From contig NC_084592.1 in assembly GCF_033807715.1 (NCBI RefSeq), positions 29,887,419 through 29,951,418 on the forward strand: 64,000 nt of DNA. The letters are read 5' to 3'. Made by a program: the position numbers and the translations under genes. This DNA is from Cololabis saira. Lineage: Eukaryota > Chordata > Actinopteri > Beloniformes > Belonidae. Positions 43,986 to 53,036 of this stretch are shown one piece after another; the first letter of the stretch is position 1; each line of letters opens with the position of its first letter. A model generated the notes under the pieces. It saw only the letters and a program-made list of their open reading frames with translations. It was not told the origin of the DNA and did no database searches.

Positions 43986-46900
43986 TCACTTTGGGAAGGT
44001 GTCTGTAATAAGCCCAACAGGCCAGCAGTTTCTTTTGGCCTGGTTGTCTCGCAGCAGGACAACATCTCCTTCCTGCATGTTTGGCCTATCGATCCTCCAT
44101 TTGCGGCGTCCCTGCAGATCACTGATATATTCCCGTTTCCAACGTTCCCAGAAGGTGTTTGTGAGACTCTGGACTTGTCGCCACTGCCGTCTAAAGAGGT
44201 CGTCGCCGTCAAACTGGTGTAGAGGCAAAGGAGGCACACCAATTTTCTGGGTGAGCAGAGTAGCTGGAGAGAGAATGATTGGATACTCTGCATCTGATGA
44301 GACTGCGGTTAAAGGCCTTGCGTTCACTATTGCAGTGACCTCTGCCATGAATGTTGTGAGAACTTCGTGCATCAATTTTGCAGTTCCATGTTTCAGGAGC
44401 ATGGCATCCAAGATGCGGCGAGTGACCCCGATCATACGCTCCCAGCTGCCACCCATATGCGAGGAGTGTGGTGGGTTGAACTGCCATGTGCACTCTCGTT
44501 CTTGCAGGTAGGTGTCAATCTGCTTGTTTTTGCAGCCTTTGGAGTCGATTTGGAGTTCTTTGCAGGCCCCCACAAAATTAGTTCCACAGTCTGACCTGAA
44601 CTGTTTCACAGGGCCTCTAATTGCAAAGAAACGCCTAAGGGCATTAATGAAGCTGGAAGTGTCCATCGACTCCATTACTTCAATGTGTATTGCCCTTGAG
44701 CTCATGCATGTGAAGATGACTGCCCACCGCTTGCTGTTTGCCTGGCCTCCTCGGGTTCTTCGTGAAGCGACGGACCAAGGACCAAACACGTCTAGCCCTA
44801 CATATGTGAAGGGAGGGTCTGTGCTTAAGCGATCAGCAGGCAGGTCTGCCATCTTCTGTTCTTCATTTTTGCCACGTAGCCTGCGACAGGTCACGCAGTT
44901 GTAGATCCTACTACTGATGGACCGCTTTCCCCCAACTATCCAAAACCCAGCCGCCCTTATGGCTCCTTCTGTGAAGTGCCGGCCTTGGTGATGAACCTGC
45001 TCGTGGAAGTGTCTGATTAGCAACGTGGTTATATGTCCCATACCTGGAACAATTATGGGATGGATTTCATCAGACATGATTCCTGACTTTGAGAGCCGAC
45101 CTCCAACTCTGAGAAGCTGATGTGCGTCCATGAAAGGGCAGAGTTTACTGAGGGGGCTTTGCTTAGCGACAGGGTTCCCACTCTGAATGCAGTTCACCTC
45201 CTTATTGTAGATTTCTCTCTGTACACTGAGAATGATGCTCGTCTTGGCCCGGTCGAGTTGGTCTTTGGTCAGAGGTTTGTTGCAGGCATGCCAGCCATGG
45301 CAAGCGCTGTCTTTCGATGCCTGTGCAAAAGACTGAGCAATGTGTGAGAGCCTAGCCACAGCTCTTAAGAGAGATGGCCAGCTAGAGAAACGCTCAAAGC
45401 GTGCACTACCAAGCTTCTTGACCAAGAGTTTAGTGGCACATACAGTGACGGCGGGACGTATCTCCACATCTTTTCCAGGATCAATAAGGTCAAACACTTC
45501 TCCAAGTGGCTGACTCACTTGTGCGTTTGTGAGGAAGGCAGGTCCGTTTAACCAAGTGGAGAGAGCTAGCTTATCGGCTGGGATAGCTCTTGTTGCAAGG
45601 TCAGCTGGATTTAGCTCAGTAGGAACGTAATTCCATTGGCTCACTTGCGTGGACTGTCTGATGCGCTGTATCCTGTTATGCACATACACATAGAATCGTC
45701 TTGACTCGTTGGATATGTAGCCAAGCACCACCTTGCTATCTGAGAAGAACTTGATGTCATCTATCTTAGCATCCAACTCTTCTACAATGACATCTGCCAT
45801 CTCGACTGCTAAGACCGCTGCACAAAGCTCCAGCCTTGGAATCGTGAGGTCAGGTTTCGGAGCCAGTTTCGCCTTGCCGAAAATGAAACCTACTTTACTC
45901 TGTCCCTCTGCATTTGTCATTTTGAGATATGCAACAGCAGCGATTGCCTTGGTAGACGCATCACAAAAGACACACATCTCTTTCTTCTGTGCTGCTGAGA
46001 ATGGCAGCGATGTGTACATCCTGGGAATCTTCAATCCCTGAAGGTCTTGTAGTGAGTCCTTCCATTTTAACCACTCTTCCTGCCTCTCCTTAGGAAGTGG
46101 AGCATCCCAATCACAAGCGTCAGTGGTAAGCTCTCGCAGGATACTACGGCCTTGAATACTGACAGGTGCAGCAAACCCCAAAGGGTCAAACAAGCTGTTG
46201 ACGGTCGACAATACGCCACGTCGTGTGAAGGGCTTTTCGCTGGCTGTTACATGAAAGGTAAGTGTGTCTGTAGACAGATCCCATCTAAGACCCAGACTGT
46301 GTTGCATAGGAGGAGAATCTTGACTGATACCGAGGTCTTGTAGGCCTTTAGCAAGGTCTTCTCCTGGGAACGCACTCATGACCTCAAGGTGGCTGGAAGC
46401 AATTTTGTGGAGTCTGAGGTTGGACTGGGCCAACATGTCTTGCGTTCTTTTCAACACATCGATTGCCTCTTCTGTGCTGGAGAAAGATTTCAATCCATCA
46501 TCCACGTAGAAATGGCGCACCACAAAACATCTTGCTTCAGCCCCAAACTCCTTCTCACCCTCCGTGGCGGTCCTCTTCAACCCATAGATAGCCACTGCGG
46601 GTGAGGGACAATTTCCAAACACATGGACCTTCATGCGAAACTCCAACACTTCACCATCAAGCTTATGGTCGCGAAACCACAAGAATCGGAGATAGTCGCG
46701 ATGATCCTCTCTGACTAAGAAGCTATGGAACATTTGCTGAATATCAGATATGACCGCAACTGGTTCCTTCCTAAAGCGAACAAGGACCCCGAGCAGAGTG
46801 TTGTTGAGATCTGGACCCCGGAGCAGTACATCGTTGAGAGATATGTTGTTGGACTGCGCGCTTGAGTCGAACACAACTCTAATCTGTCCCGGTTTTTGAG

Positions 46901-48644
46901 GATGGTAGATCCCAAAGCTTGGCAAATACCAGCACTCTCTGTCATTTTCCAATGCAGGTGCAGCTTCGGCATGCCCGTTGCTGAAGATTTTCATCATGAA
47001 ATCCACAAAGTGGCCTTTCATCTCTGGTTTCTTTAGCAGAGTTCGACGGAGGGACATTAGGCGGTTGAGGGCTTGCCCCCGATTGTTTGGCAGACGTGGT
47101 CTGGGGTGACGGAATGGGAGTGGAGCCACCCAACTGTTGGAGTCGTCTTTGTAGACCTCTTCATTCATAATGCGCAGGAAGGCTTCATCATCAACTGAAG
47201 GTGCAAGTTTGTTGTCGTCGACTGAATGACTAAAGATAAACCTGCCTAGATTCTCAAGAGGGGGTTTATGCTGTTCATCTGTGAACTTCTCCTTTACATG
47301 CATGCTGCTTCCACATGGTTGGAAGAAGCTGGGGCGTCCATTTTCCAGAATGCTAGTCTTGAAAACTTTCACTTTTGGTTTATGAGCTCCCTGGAGGCAG
47401 ACATCGCCTACGATAACCCACCCCAAATCAAGTCGTTGGGCGTAGGGTGCATTTGGTGGCCCATTGCGCTGATCACGAACCTTGTGAGCACGGATTATGT
47501 CCCTACCGAGCAGCAGAAGGATTTCAGCTGAGGGGTCAAGCGGTGGGATTTTGTCAGCCATCGCTTTCAAATGTTCATGATATCTAGCGGCCTCTGGAGT
47601 AGGAATTTCCTCCCTGTTATTGGGGATGAGGTTACACTCAATGAGGGTAGGCAGTAACAGGTGCAATTTGCCATCCACAGACTCCACGACAAAACCGCTG
47701 GCCCGTCTCCCAGTTGTGTCTGCTGTGCCAGAGCATGTTTTGAGGGTATAGGGAGAAGCGTTCCCGTGAATGTTAAACATGTCAAAGAAGTCTGACCTTG
47801 CTAGTGATAGGTTGCTTTGGTCATCTAACATAGCATACATTTTCTTCTTCTTGTTGGGCTGTCCCTGAGGGTAGACATAAACCAGGGTAATCTTGGAACA
47901 GGATTTACCTTTAAAGCTTTTCCCACAGACCTCTGTGCAACTTGAAGTGGCTACTTCTGAAGCTTGTTCAACTTGCTCCCCGCCGTGCTCTGTGGTAGGT
48001 GAGGAGGACCACTTTGTTGCCCAGGTGGGTGGACCAGCATGAAGAGCTGAAATGTGGTGATTACTGTTGCATTCTGAACAGTTGATGTCAGCTTTACAGT
48101 CTTTGGCTTGATGTGTTGTCGAAGCGCAGCATTTAAAGCATATGGAATGCTCTCTCAGGAACACTTTTCTCTCTTCAAGCGTCTTTTCCCGGAAACCCCT
48201 GCACTTCTTGAGAGAGTGCGGCTTTTGGTGAATAGGACATTGCTTGTCTGGGTCCGCTTTAAGTTTGCTTTCAAAGACTCTGGGAGAGTCCCTAACCTCT
48301 ACTTTGTTGACCGAAATAGGGGTCTTCATTTTCCATGGCTTGGCTGGAGGCCTCTCGACTCTTTGATGTGTAGCGGTAGAAGCTGGGAAGGCAAAGCTGG
48401 GATCTGTTCTCATTTCAGCATTAGTTTGCATAAACTCAACAAAGAATGAAAAAGGTGGATATGGTACCCGATACTCTCTTTTATACTTTGAACCCCGGTT
48501 TACCCACTGTTCTTGGAGGTTGTATGGGAGCTTCTCTATGATGGGATTCACTCCTCTAGCTGTGTCAAGGAAGCTGAGGCCAGGTAGGTAACCCTCATTC
48601 TTAGCTGCTTCAACTTCAAGGAGTAGGTCTGCCAGTTCCTGCAG
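43986..48644 (-). CDS. BEL/Pao pol polyprotein
   Basis: The frame is open from just after the TGA at 48645 to 43986, with no ATG near its start, so it would need expression as a gag-pol fusion. Numbering from 48551, domains are: zinc-binding Cys/His cluster (105-171); retropepsin-like protease (about 220-385, MLDDQSN at 241-247 in the DTG position, LLGRD at 347); reverse transcriptase (about 480-720, FYVDD at 681-685); RNase H (about 858-990, D863, E908, D938); integrase with H2C2 zinc region (about 1180-1222) and D1254, D1321, E1371; then a C-terminal domain. These serve reverse transcription and insertion from cytoplasmic particles. The last ~35 codons are lost to a frameshift. No inactive catalytic residue was noticed. 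Confidence 0.93.
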   Translation of the reverse strand: MQELADLLLEVEAAKNEGYLPGLSFLDTARGVNPIIEKLPYNLQEQWVNRGSKYKREYRVPYPPFSFFVEFMQTNAEMRTDPSFAFPASTATHQRVERPPAKPWKMKTPISVNKVEVRDSPRVFESKLKADPDKQCPIHQKPHSLKKCRGFREKTLEERKVFLREHSICFKCCASTTHQAKDCKADINCSECNSNHHISALHAGPPTWATKWSSSPTTEHGGEQVEQASEVATSSCTEVCGKSFKGKSCSKITLVYVYPQGQPNKKKKMYAMLDDQSNLSLARSDFFDMFNIHGNASPYTLKTCSGTADTTGRRASGFVVESVDGKLHLLLPTLIECNLIPNNREEIPTPEAARYHEHLKAMADKIPPLDPSAEILLLLGRDIIRAHKVRDQRNGPPNAPYAQRLDLGWVIVGDVCLQGAHKPKVKVFKTSILENGRPSFFQPCGSSMHVKEKFTDEQHKPPLENLGRFIFSHSVDDNKLAPSVDDEAFLRIMNEEVYKDDSNSWVAPLPFRHPRPRLPNNRGQALNRLMSLRRTLLKKPEMKGHFVDFMMKIFSNGHAEAAPALENDRECWYLPSFGIYHPQKPGQIRVVFDSSAQSNNISLNDVLLRGPDLNNTLLGVLVRFRKEPVAVISDIQQMFHSFLVREDHRDYLRFLWFRDHKLDGEVLEFRMKVHVFGNCPSPAVAIYGLKRTATEGEKEFGAEARCFVVRHFYVDDGLKSFSSTEEAIDVLKRTQDMLAQSNLRLHKIASSHLEVMSAFPGEDLAKGLQDLGISQDSPPMQHSLGLRWDLSTDTLTFHVTASEKPFTRRGVLSTVNSLFDPLGFAAPVSIQGRSILRELTTDACDWDAPLPKERQEEWLKWKDSLQDLQGLKIPRMYTSLPFSAAQKKEMCVFCDASTKAIAAVAYLKMTNAEGQSKVGFIFGKAKLAPKPDLTIPRLELCAAVLAVEMADVIVEELDAKIDDIKFFSDSKVVLGYISNESRRFYVYVHNRIQRIRQSTQVSQWNYVPTELNPADLATRAIPADKLALSTWLNGPAFLTNAQVSQPLGEVFDLIDPGKDVEIRPAVTVCATKLLVKKLGSARFERFSSWPSLLRAVARLSHIAQSFAQASKDSACHGWHACNKPLTKDQLDRAKTSIILSVQREIYNKEVNCIQSGNPVAKQSPLSKLCPFMDAHQLLRVGGRLSKSGIMSDEIHPIIVPGMGHITTLLIRHFHEQVHHQGRHFTEGAIRAAGFWIVGGKRSISSRIYNCVTCRRLRGKNEEQKMADLPADRLSTDPPFTYVGLDVFGPWSVASRRTRGGQANSKRWAVIFTCMSSRAIHIEVMESMDTSSFINALRRFFAIRGPVKQFRSDCGTNFVGACKELQIDSKGCKNKQIDTYLQERECTWQFNPPHSSHMGGSWERMIGVTRRILDAMLLKHGTAKLMHEVLTTFMAEVTAIVNARPLTAVSSDAEYPIILSPATLLTQKIGVPPLPLHQFDGDDLFRRQWRQVQSLTNTFWERWKREYISDLQGRRKWRIDRPNMQEGDVVLLRDNQAKRNCWPVGLITDTFPK

Positions 48645-49676
48645 TCACTGGAAGTCTCTGTTATGAATTTTTGGGAAGTTCTCTAGTCTTATAAAAAGAG
48701 ATGCTTCGATGGCCTCAGGAGAGCCATAACTTCTATCCAGCCGTTGCCACACCGTCCTCAGGCCAGTAGCTGGGTTGTTCACATGAACTGCTCTGATTCT
48801 CTTTGCGTGCTGCAGTGACTCCCCACCAAGCCACTTGGTGAGTAGATCCAGCTCTTCGCTGGGTCTGAGGTTCAAGCCCTCGATGGCATCACAGAAGCCA
48901 GCTTTCCAAGACAGATAATTTTCTGGCCGATTGTCGAACATCTTTAGCCCCGATAAGATGAGGTCTCGACGAGCCAAGTAATTGGCGAGATCAGACACAT
49001 CAGAAGATCTGGTTGTTGGCAAATATGGCGGATCACTTCTGTTGCGGTGGTGTGATAGAAAGGGGTTGATAGTCTGGGGCACTCTGTGGTATCGAGCTTT
49101 AGAAGGAGGTATGGTGTTCTGTTGAGGGTGGCTCTGACTGGCTCTGAGATCAACATGTCGAGAGTGCCTGGGCTCTAGAACAGGTACAGCCTGTGATTGT
49201 TGTGTAGCATCCGCAGTCTCTGCTTCATTATTATCTATGTGTTCACTAGCTGCGCCTTCTCGTTGGTTATCAAAATGTACGTTGACATAGTTCTTGGTAC
49301 GCTGTAGTGACTGCTGTGCCAATGAAAAGGGACTAGACTCTTTCATGCACTCTTTATCTAGACTTGCGGCTGCTTCAAACACTTCTGCAGCTGCTAATGC
49401 AGCCTCTGCCTCACCTTCCTCTTTCATGGCGTTCAATGTGGCGTCCATACGTGCTTTTTCCACTTCCAATTCTATTTGACGCTTTGCATACGAAGCCTTT
49501 ATACGTGCAGCTTCAGCCTTTGCACGTGCATCTACTGCAGCTGCACTGACGCTGGATGCATTTGAGTGTGCACTGCTACTAGACCTCCTAGAGCGTCTGG
49601 ATGCTGGTAATGATCCATTGCATTCTGACCTGACCTCCAAGTCATGTTGATTGCTGGACTTTGATGAGACCGACAT
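48645..49676 (-). CDS. BEL/Pao gag protein
   Basis: I start it at ATG 49676-49674 (MSVSSKSSNQHDLEV), which matches the usual beginning of fish BEL/Pao gag. The open frame also runs upstream without an ATG. A Ser/Arg-rich start is followed by an Ala/Glu/Arg-rich coiled-coil (about residues 35-110) and a DUF1759-type domain (about 240-343, with YLARRDLILSGLKMFDNRPE). It ends at TGA (48645-48647), beyond which the same frame stays open into pol. Its role is to form the particle that holds RNA and enzymes. The TGA is followed by CTG. Confidence 0.9.
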   Translation of the reverse strand: MSVSSKSSNQHDLEVRSECNGSLPASRRSRRSSSSAHSNASSVSAAAVDARAKAEAARIKASYAKRQIELEVEKARMDATLNAMKEEGEAEAALAAAEVFEAAASLDKECMKESSPFSLAQQSLQRTKNYVNVHFDNQREGAASEHIDNNEAETADATQQSQAVPVLEPRHSRHVDLRASQSHPQQNTIPPSKARYHRVPQTINPFLSHHRNRSDPPYLPTTRSSDVSDLANYLARRDLILSGLKMFDNRPENYLSWKAGFCDAIEGLNLRPSEELDLLTKWLGGESLQHAKRIRAVHVNNPATGLRTVWQRLDRSYGSPEAIEASLFIRLENFPKIHNRDFQ

Positions 49677-49745
49677 GTTGCTCTCAGCAGTGATGTGGTG
49701 TTCCAGCCTGTGGTGTTGCTCTTGAGATGAAGGCAATCTTTTTAC

Positions 49746-50212
49746 TCTTCTGCCCTCACTACACGTTTGCGTATGTAGCTATGCAGCGAGCTAAACACTC
49801 TCCCATAAAGGACCCAAGGCAGGAGCTGGCTTTAGGTGTTTTTAATGGAAGCCGTGTAAAACTGTAAAAAGAACAATACACAAAGCATCAGTTCTACATG
49901 ATGAAAAATCTCTTATACAAATGAAATAAGCAGCATAATGTAGCTGACATAAAACAAATGCAGTAAACCAAGCAAACAACCACAGTAAACTAAGTACACT
50001 CACAGATTATGCTTCTTGATGAGCAGAACAAAGCAGAAGGAGGCAGATTGTGAGATGCTTCCTTCCATGAGGTAGTGATGTCATTCAAAATGGCGGATTC
50101 AAACCTGCTAACTTTATTAACTCCTGGATGTCATATGAACAAGGCCGCCAGATGGCGCTAAACTGCATTAACACATTTTGTGTCTGATATATACTGTAGG
50201 AGAGGCAGAACA
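49746..50212 (-). repeat. 5' LTR of BEL/Pao
   Basis: A 467-bp copy reading as identical to 43326-43792. On the minus strand the first internal bases after it are GTAAAAAGATTGCC, which do not begin with the usual TGG of a primer site. GACAG at 50213-50217 completes the target duplication. Confidence 0.93.
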
Positions 50213-50217
50213 GACAG

Positions 50218-51233
50218 AGTACTCGACCCCAGTACTTGAGTAAGAGTATAAATACTACTGGTCAAAATTTACTCCGTTACAAGTAAAAGTAGCTCAGTCA
50301 AAATATTACTCGAGTAAGAGTAGAAAAGTACTTGCTTTTAAATGTACTTAAGTATCCAAAAGTAAATGCTTTTAAATTTACTTTAAGTAAAAGTAAGAGT
50401 AAGAGTAATTTTCTTATTTTCCACATCAGTAAATTACTATATTTTTTCTAAATTAATTTAAGGATCTTTTAACTCTTGTTTCTGAGAATTAACTCTTTGA
50501 AACCAGCTGCACTGATGTACTGCTTTTAGAACCACTATGTTATATAAAGCCTGCAGAAACACCAAAAACAAATCAAATGGATGGGATCATAAGAGGACAG
50601 CAGATGATGCAGAGTTTATTAACACAATCATGAAGTGAAACCAAATGAACCTGCACCATCCAACTGAGTCTGGATCCCCCTCAAAGACCACTGCTTTACA
50701 AAAAACTACATCTCTGCTTTCAATAACTCAATGTTGAAGTCACTTAACTTTACAGGAAGGACATGTACCAGTACAATATAGCAATATAGAGCATAACAAA
50801 CTGTCTCCCCATGTCTGTCTTGTCATGTCTGTCTTGTCCGTCTGTGTGCCTGTCTCCCAATGTCTGTCTTGTCTCCCCATGTCTGTCTTGTCCTACTTTG
50901 GCGGTATCGTTTTGAGGAGGCTTGACGTATTTCCGCTTTACATACATCCCAGTGGAGAGCGTGCACTGTGATAGGTCTCCTCCTTTGACAAAAACAGCTT
51001 GTGTCCAATAGGATTTTAGGGAAGAAGAAAAAAGAGCAGACCTGAAAGTAACGAGTACTTTTCAGCCTTCCTAGAAATTTACTTGAGTAAAAGTAAAAAT
51101 ATTTGTCTTGGAAATGTATTCAAGTAAGAGTAATAAGTACCAAAGAAATCTAATACTCAAGTAAAGTACAAATCCTCTGGATATGTACTTAAGTACAGTA
51201 CTCAAGTAAATTTACTCCGTTACTGTCCACCAC
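50218..51233. mobile_element. MITE of the GTACTTGAGTAA type
   Basis: The left part (AGTACTCGACCCCAGTACTT, TTTACTCCGTTACAAGTAAA) and right part (AAATTTACTCCGTTACTGTC then CACCAC) belong to a very common fish MITE family with GTGGTGGACAG ends. The BEL/Pao element sits at its left edge, and TA tracts lie on both outer sides. The interior has no transposase. (TGTCTGTCTTGTC)n-type repeats occur at 50812-50890. Confidence 0.65.
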
Positions 51234-51612
51234 TATATATATATATATATAATATATTAATGGTAAAAGTAAAGCTGCAAGCAGCGCTGAACGGGCCCTC
51301 GCACTCATGGCCACCGTCCCCCATAGGCATATCAGAAATGACACCACCCACGACTTCCTATGTCAAACCATTCAAAAGTTATGGCAAAAAATAGGACCTA
51401 TGAAATGTCGACCAATCAGAAAAAGGGGCGGGGGTAATTTGCACCAATGAAGGTCAAGTACTCAAAACCGAGTCCGATGACACCACCCACCACTCTCTAT
51501 GTCAAACCATTCAAGTTATAGCAGAAAATAGGGATAACCAATCAGAATAAGGGGCGGGGCTAATTCAGGCCAATGAAGGTCAAGGACTCAATACTGAGTC
51601 CGATGACTCTTA

Positions 51613-52634
51613 GGGCCCGATTTACTAAGATCCTAAATAAAGAGTACTAAATTGCGTGTGCACTGAAAAAGTTTGCGCGTGCTGTTTGCGTGTGGTTTGC
51701 GGGTGATCAACTAAGATTGCGTGCGCAATTGATAACAGGTGCAAACAGCAGTATTTAAATGAGGTGTTGCGTGTTAAGGTTTGCGAGCGCAGATCTGCGC
51801 CATGGAGAGTCTGGATGGAAAGCACAGTCACAAGTCACAAGCGCAAAATGAAATTTGACGAATTGGAGTTAGAGATATTAGTGGAAGAGGCAAATAAACA
51901 CATTCATGAACTACAGCAAAGAAATTTAAACATTACCAAAAGAAACGCAATATCGGAGAAAACCTGCGATAAAATAAATGCAGTTGGTAACACAAAAAAC
52001 AGAAAAACGTCTGGTTTTTCATATTTCAATTTTAGGCACAGATCAAAAATACGAAATGGAAAAACGGACCACAGGACTGAATTTGATTTTAATATTGAAC
52101 TCACAGGCTTGGCCTGTTTGTGGGCGAGTGGAGGGGGGCACAATAAGAGAAGGTGGCAAGATATAAGGCGAAGAACTAAAGAAAAAGTGGCCTTTAATAA
52201 AACTTGTGCAACCATTTTTAAAATAGCATGCAGCAGAATAAAGACTCTCTCTCTGCGTATTCTTTGATTTTGGATGTCGCCTCCTTGCCACAATAACAGC
52301 AGCAGCAGATTAGCACCTTCCTTTCGAACGTATTAAATACAGACGCAATCACAATACGTGCAAAAACTTTCAGGCTTGGTAAATCTCATTGCGCGTGGTA
52401 AATGGACATATTTGCATCTTCCCCTCCCAGTATTTAGCGCTCTCTGGCGGGTACGCCCCATATTGATTATTCATCAGGGCAAAAGTACTAACTGAATTGC
52501 GTGTGCAATTTAGCGCATTTCAGAGACGCAATCCTCTTTGCATGCTGTTAGTAGATCAGCTGGCACTTTGGTTTGCGGGTGCTGTCAAGTTTGCACAGGT
52601 TTTAACACACGCAAACCTTTAGTAAATCGGGCCC
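51613..52634 (+). mobile_element. PIF/Harbinger element with Myb-like gene only
   Basis: Perfect 16-bp inverted ends GGGCCCGATTTACTAA / TTAGTAAATCGGGCCC are flanked by TTA (51610-51612, 52635-52637). Subterminal repeats of GTTTGCG(G/T)GTG type lie near both ends. The 1,022-bp element encodes the Myb-like partner but no DDE transposase. Confidence 0.92.
51815..52267 (+). CDS. Interrupted Myb/SANT-like protein of a Harbinger element
   Basis: I start it at ATG 51815, because the frame upstream has no ATG. KMKFDELELEILVEEANKHI is the first helix of the Myb/SANT-like domain seen in NAIF1 and Harbinger Myb-like proteins. RRWQDIRRRTKEKVA is its last helix. In relatives these are joined by about 35 residues. 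Here an AT-rich stretch of about 120 bases, also present at 16740, lies between and is translated without a stop. The normal role is to bind the ends of the element and bring in the transposase. The insert probably abolishes the fold, unless it is spliced out. After the domain the frame soon ends. Confidence 0.7.
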   Translation: MESTVTSHKRKMKFDELELEILVEEANKHIHELQQRNLNITKRNAISEKTCDKINAVGNTKNRKTSGFSYFNFRHRSKIRNGKTDHRTEFDFNIELTGLACLWASGGGHNKRRWQDIRRRTKEKVAFNKTCATIFKIACSRIKTLSLRIL

Positions 52635-52865
52635 TTAGAGTTTTCTAAGGGCCGCACACATTTAATTCAAATTGTTCAAAATGGCCGACTTCCTGTTCGG
52701 TAGACGCACAAAGTTTTATAGGGGGCGCTGTTGAGCCATTTTGCCATGCCCATTAATGCAAACTATTAAATATCAAATTTTTCGCCAGGCCTGGCTTGCG
52801 TGCAAAATTTGGTGACTTTTGGGGCACGTTTAGGGGGGGCAAAAAGGCCCTCCTTTCGTCAGAAG

Positions 52866-52990
52866 AAGGAAGGAAGGAAGGAAGGAAGGAAGGAAGGAAG
52901 GAAGGACGGAAGGAAGGAAGGAAGGAAGGAAGGAAGGAAGGAAGGAAGGAAGGAAGGAAGGAAGGAAGGAAGGAAGGAAGGAAGGAAGGA
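52866..52990 (+). repeat. (GGAA)n microsatellite
   Basis: About 31 units of GGAA/AAGG run with one variant (GGAC at about 52905). It expands a short purine run in the surrounding repeat. Confidence 0.95.
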
Positions 52991-53036
52991 ATTCCTACAG
53001 ATACAATAGGGCCTTCGCACTGTAAGTGCTCAGGAT

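Larger units (their letters stand above)
43321..50217 (-). mobile_element. Near-complete BEL/Pao LTR retrotransposon
   Basis: It is bounded by GACAG on both sides (43321-43325, 50213-50217), a 5-bp target duplication. Two 467-bp LTRs read as identical. Read on the minus strand, the order is 5' LTR, 69-base leader, gag, TGA, pol, polypurine tract GGCGGGGAG, 3' LTR. All BEL/Pao domains are present. Defects are the in-frame TGA between gag and pol and a frameshift in the last codons of pol. It interrupts a MITE at 50218. It is the youngest and most intact element in the window. Confidence 0.95.
51270..53036 (+). repeat. Repeat of 139-bp units, plus strand, interrupted
   Basis: It starts AAAGCTGCAAGCAGCGCTGA, contains units with CAAAACCGAGTCCGATGACA, and ends ATTCCTACAGATACAATAGG with GCCTTCGCACTG. 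It is the same family as 11236-13183 and 59340-59955. A Harbinger element (51613-52634) and a (GGAA)n tract interrupt it. Confidence 0.8.

Noticed and set aside
43999..48449. Several plus-strand frames of 60-170 codons
   Set aside because: They are shadows of the BEL/Pao gag-pol on the minus strand.
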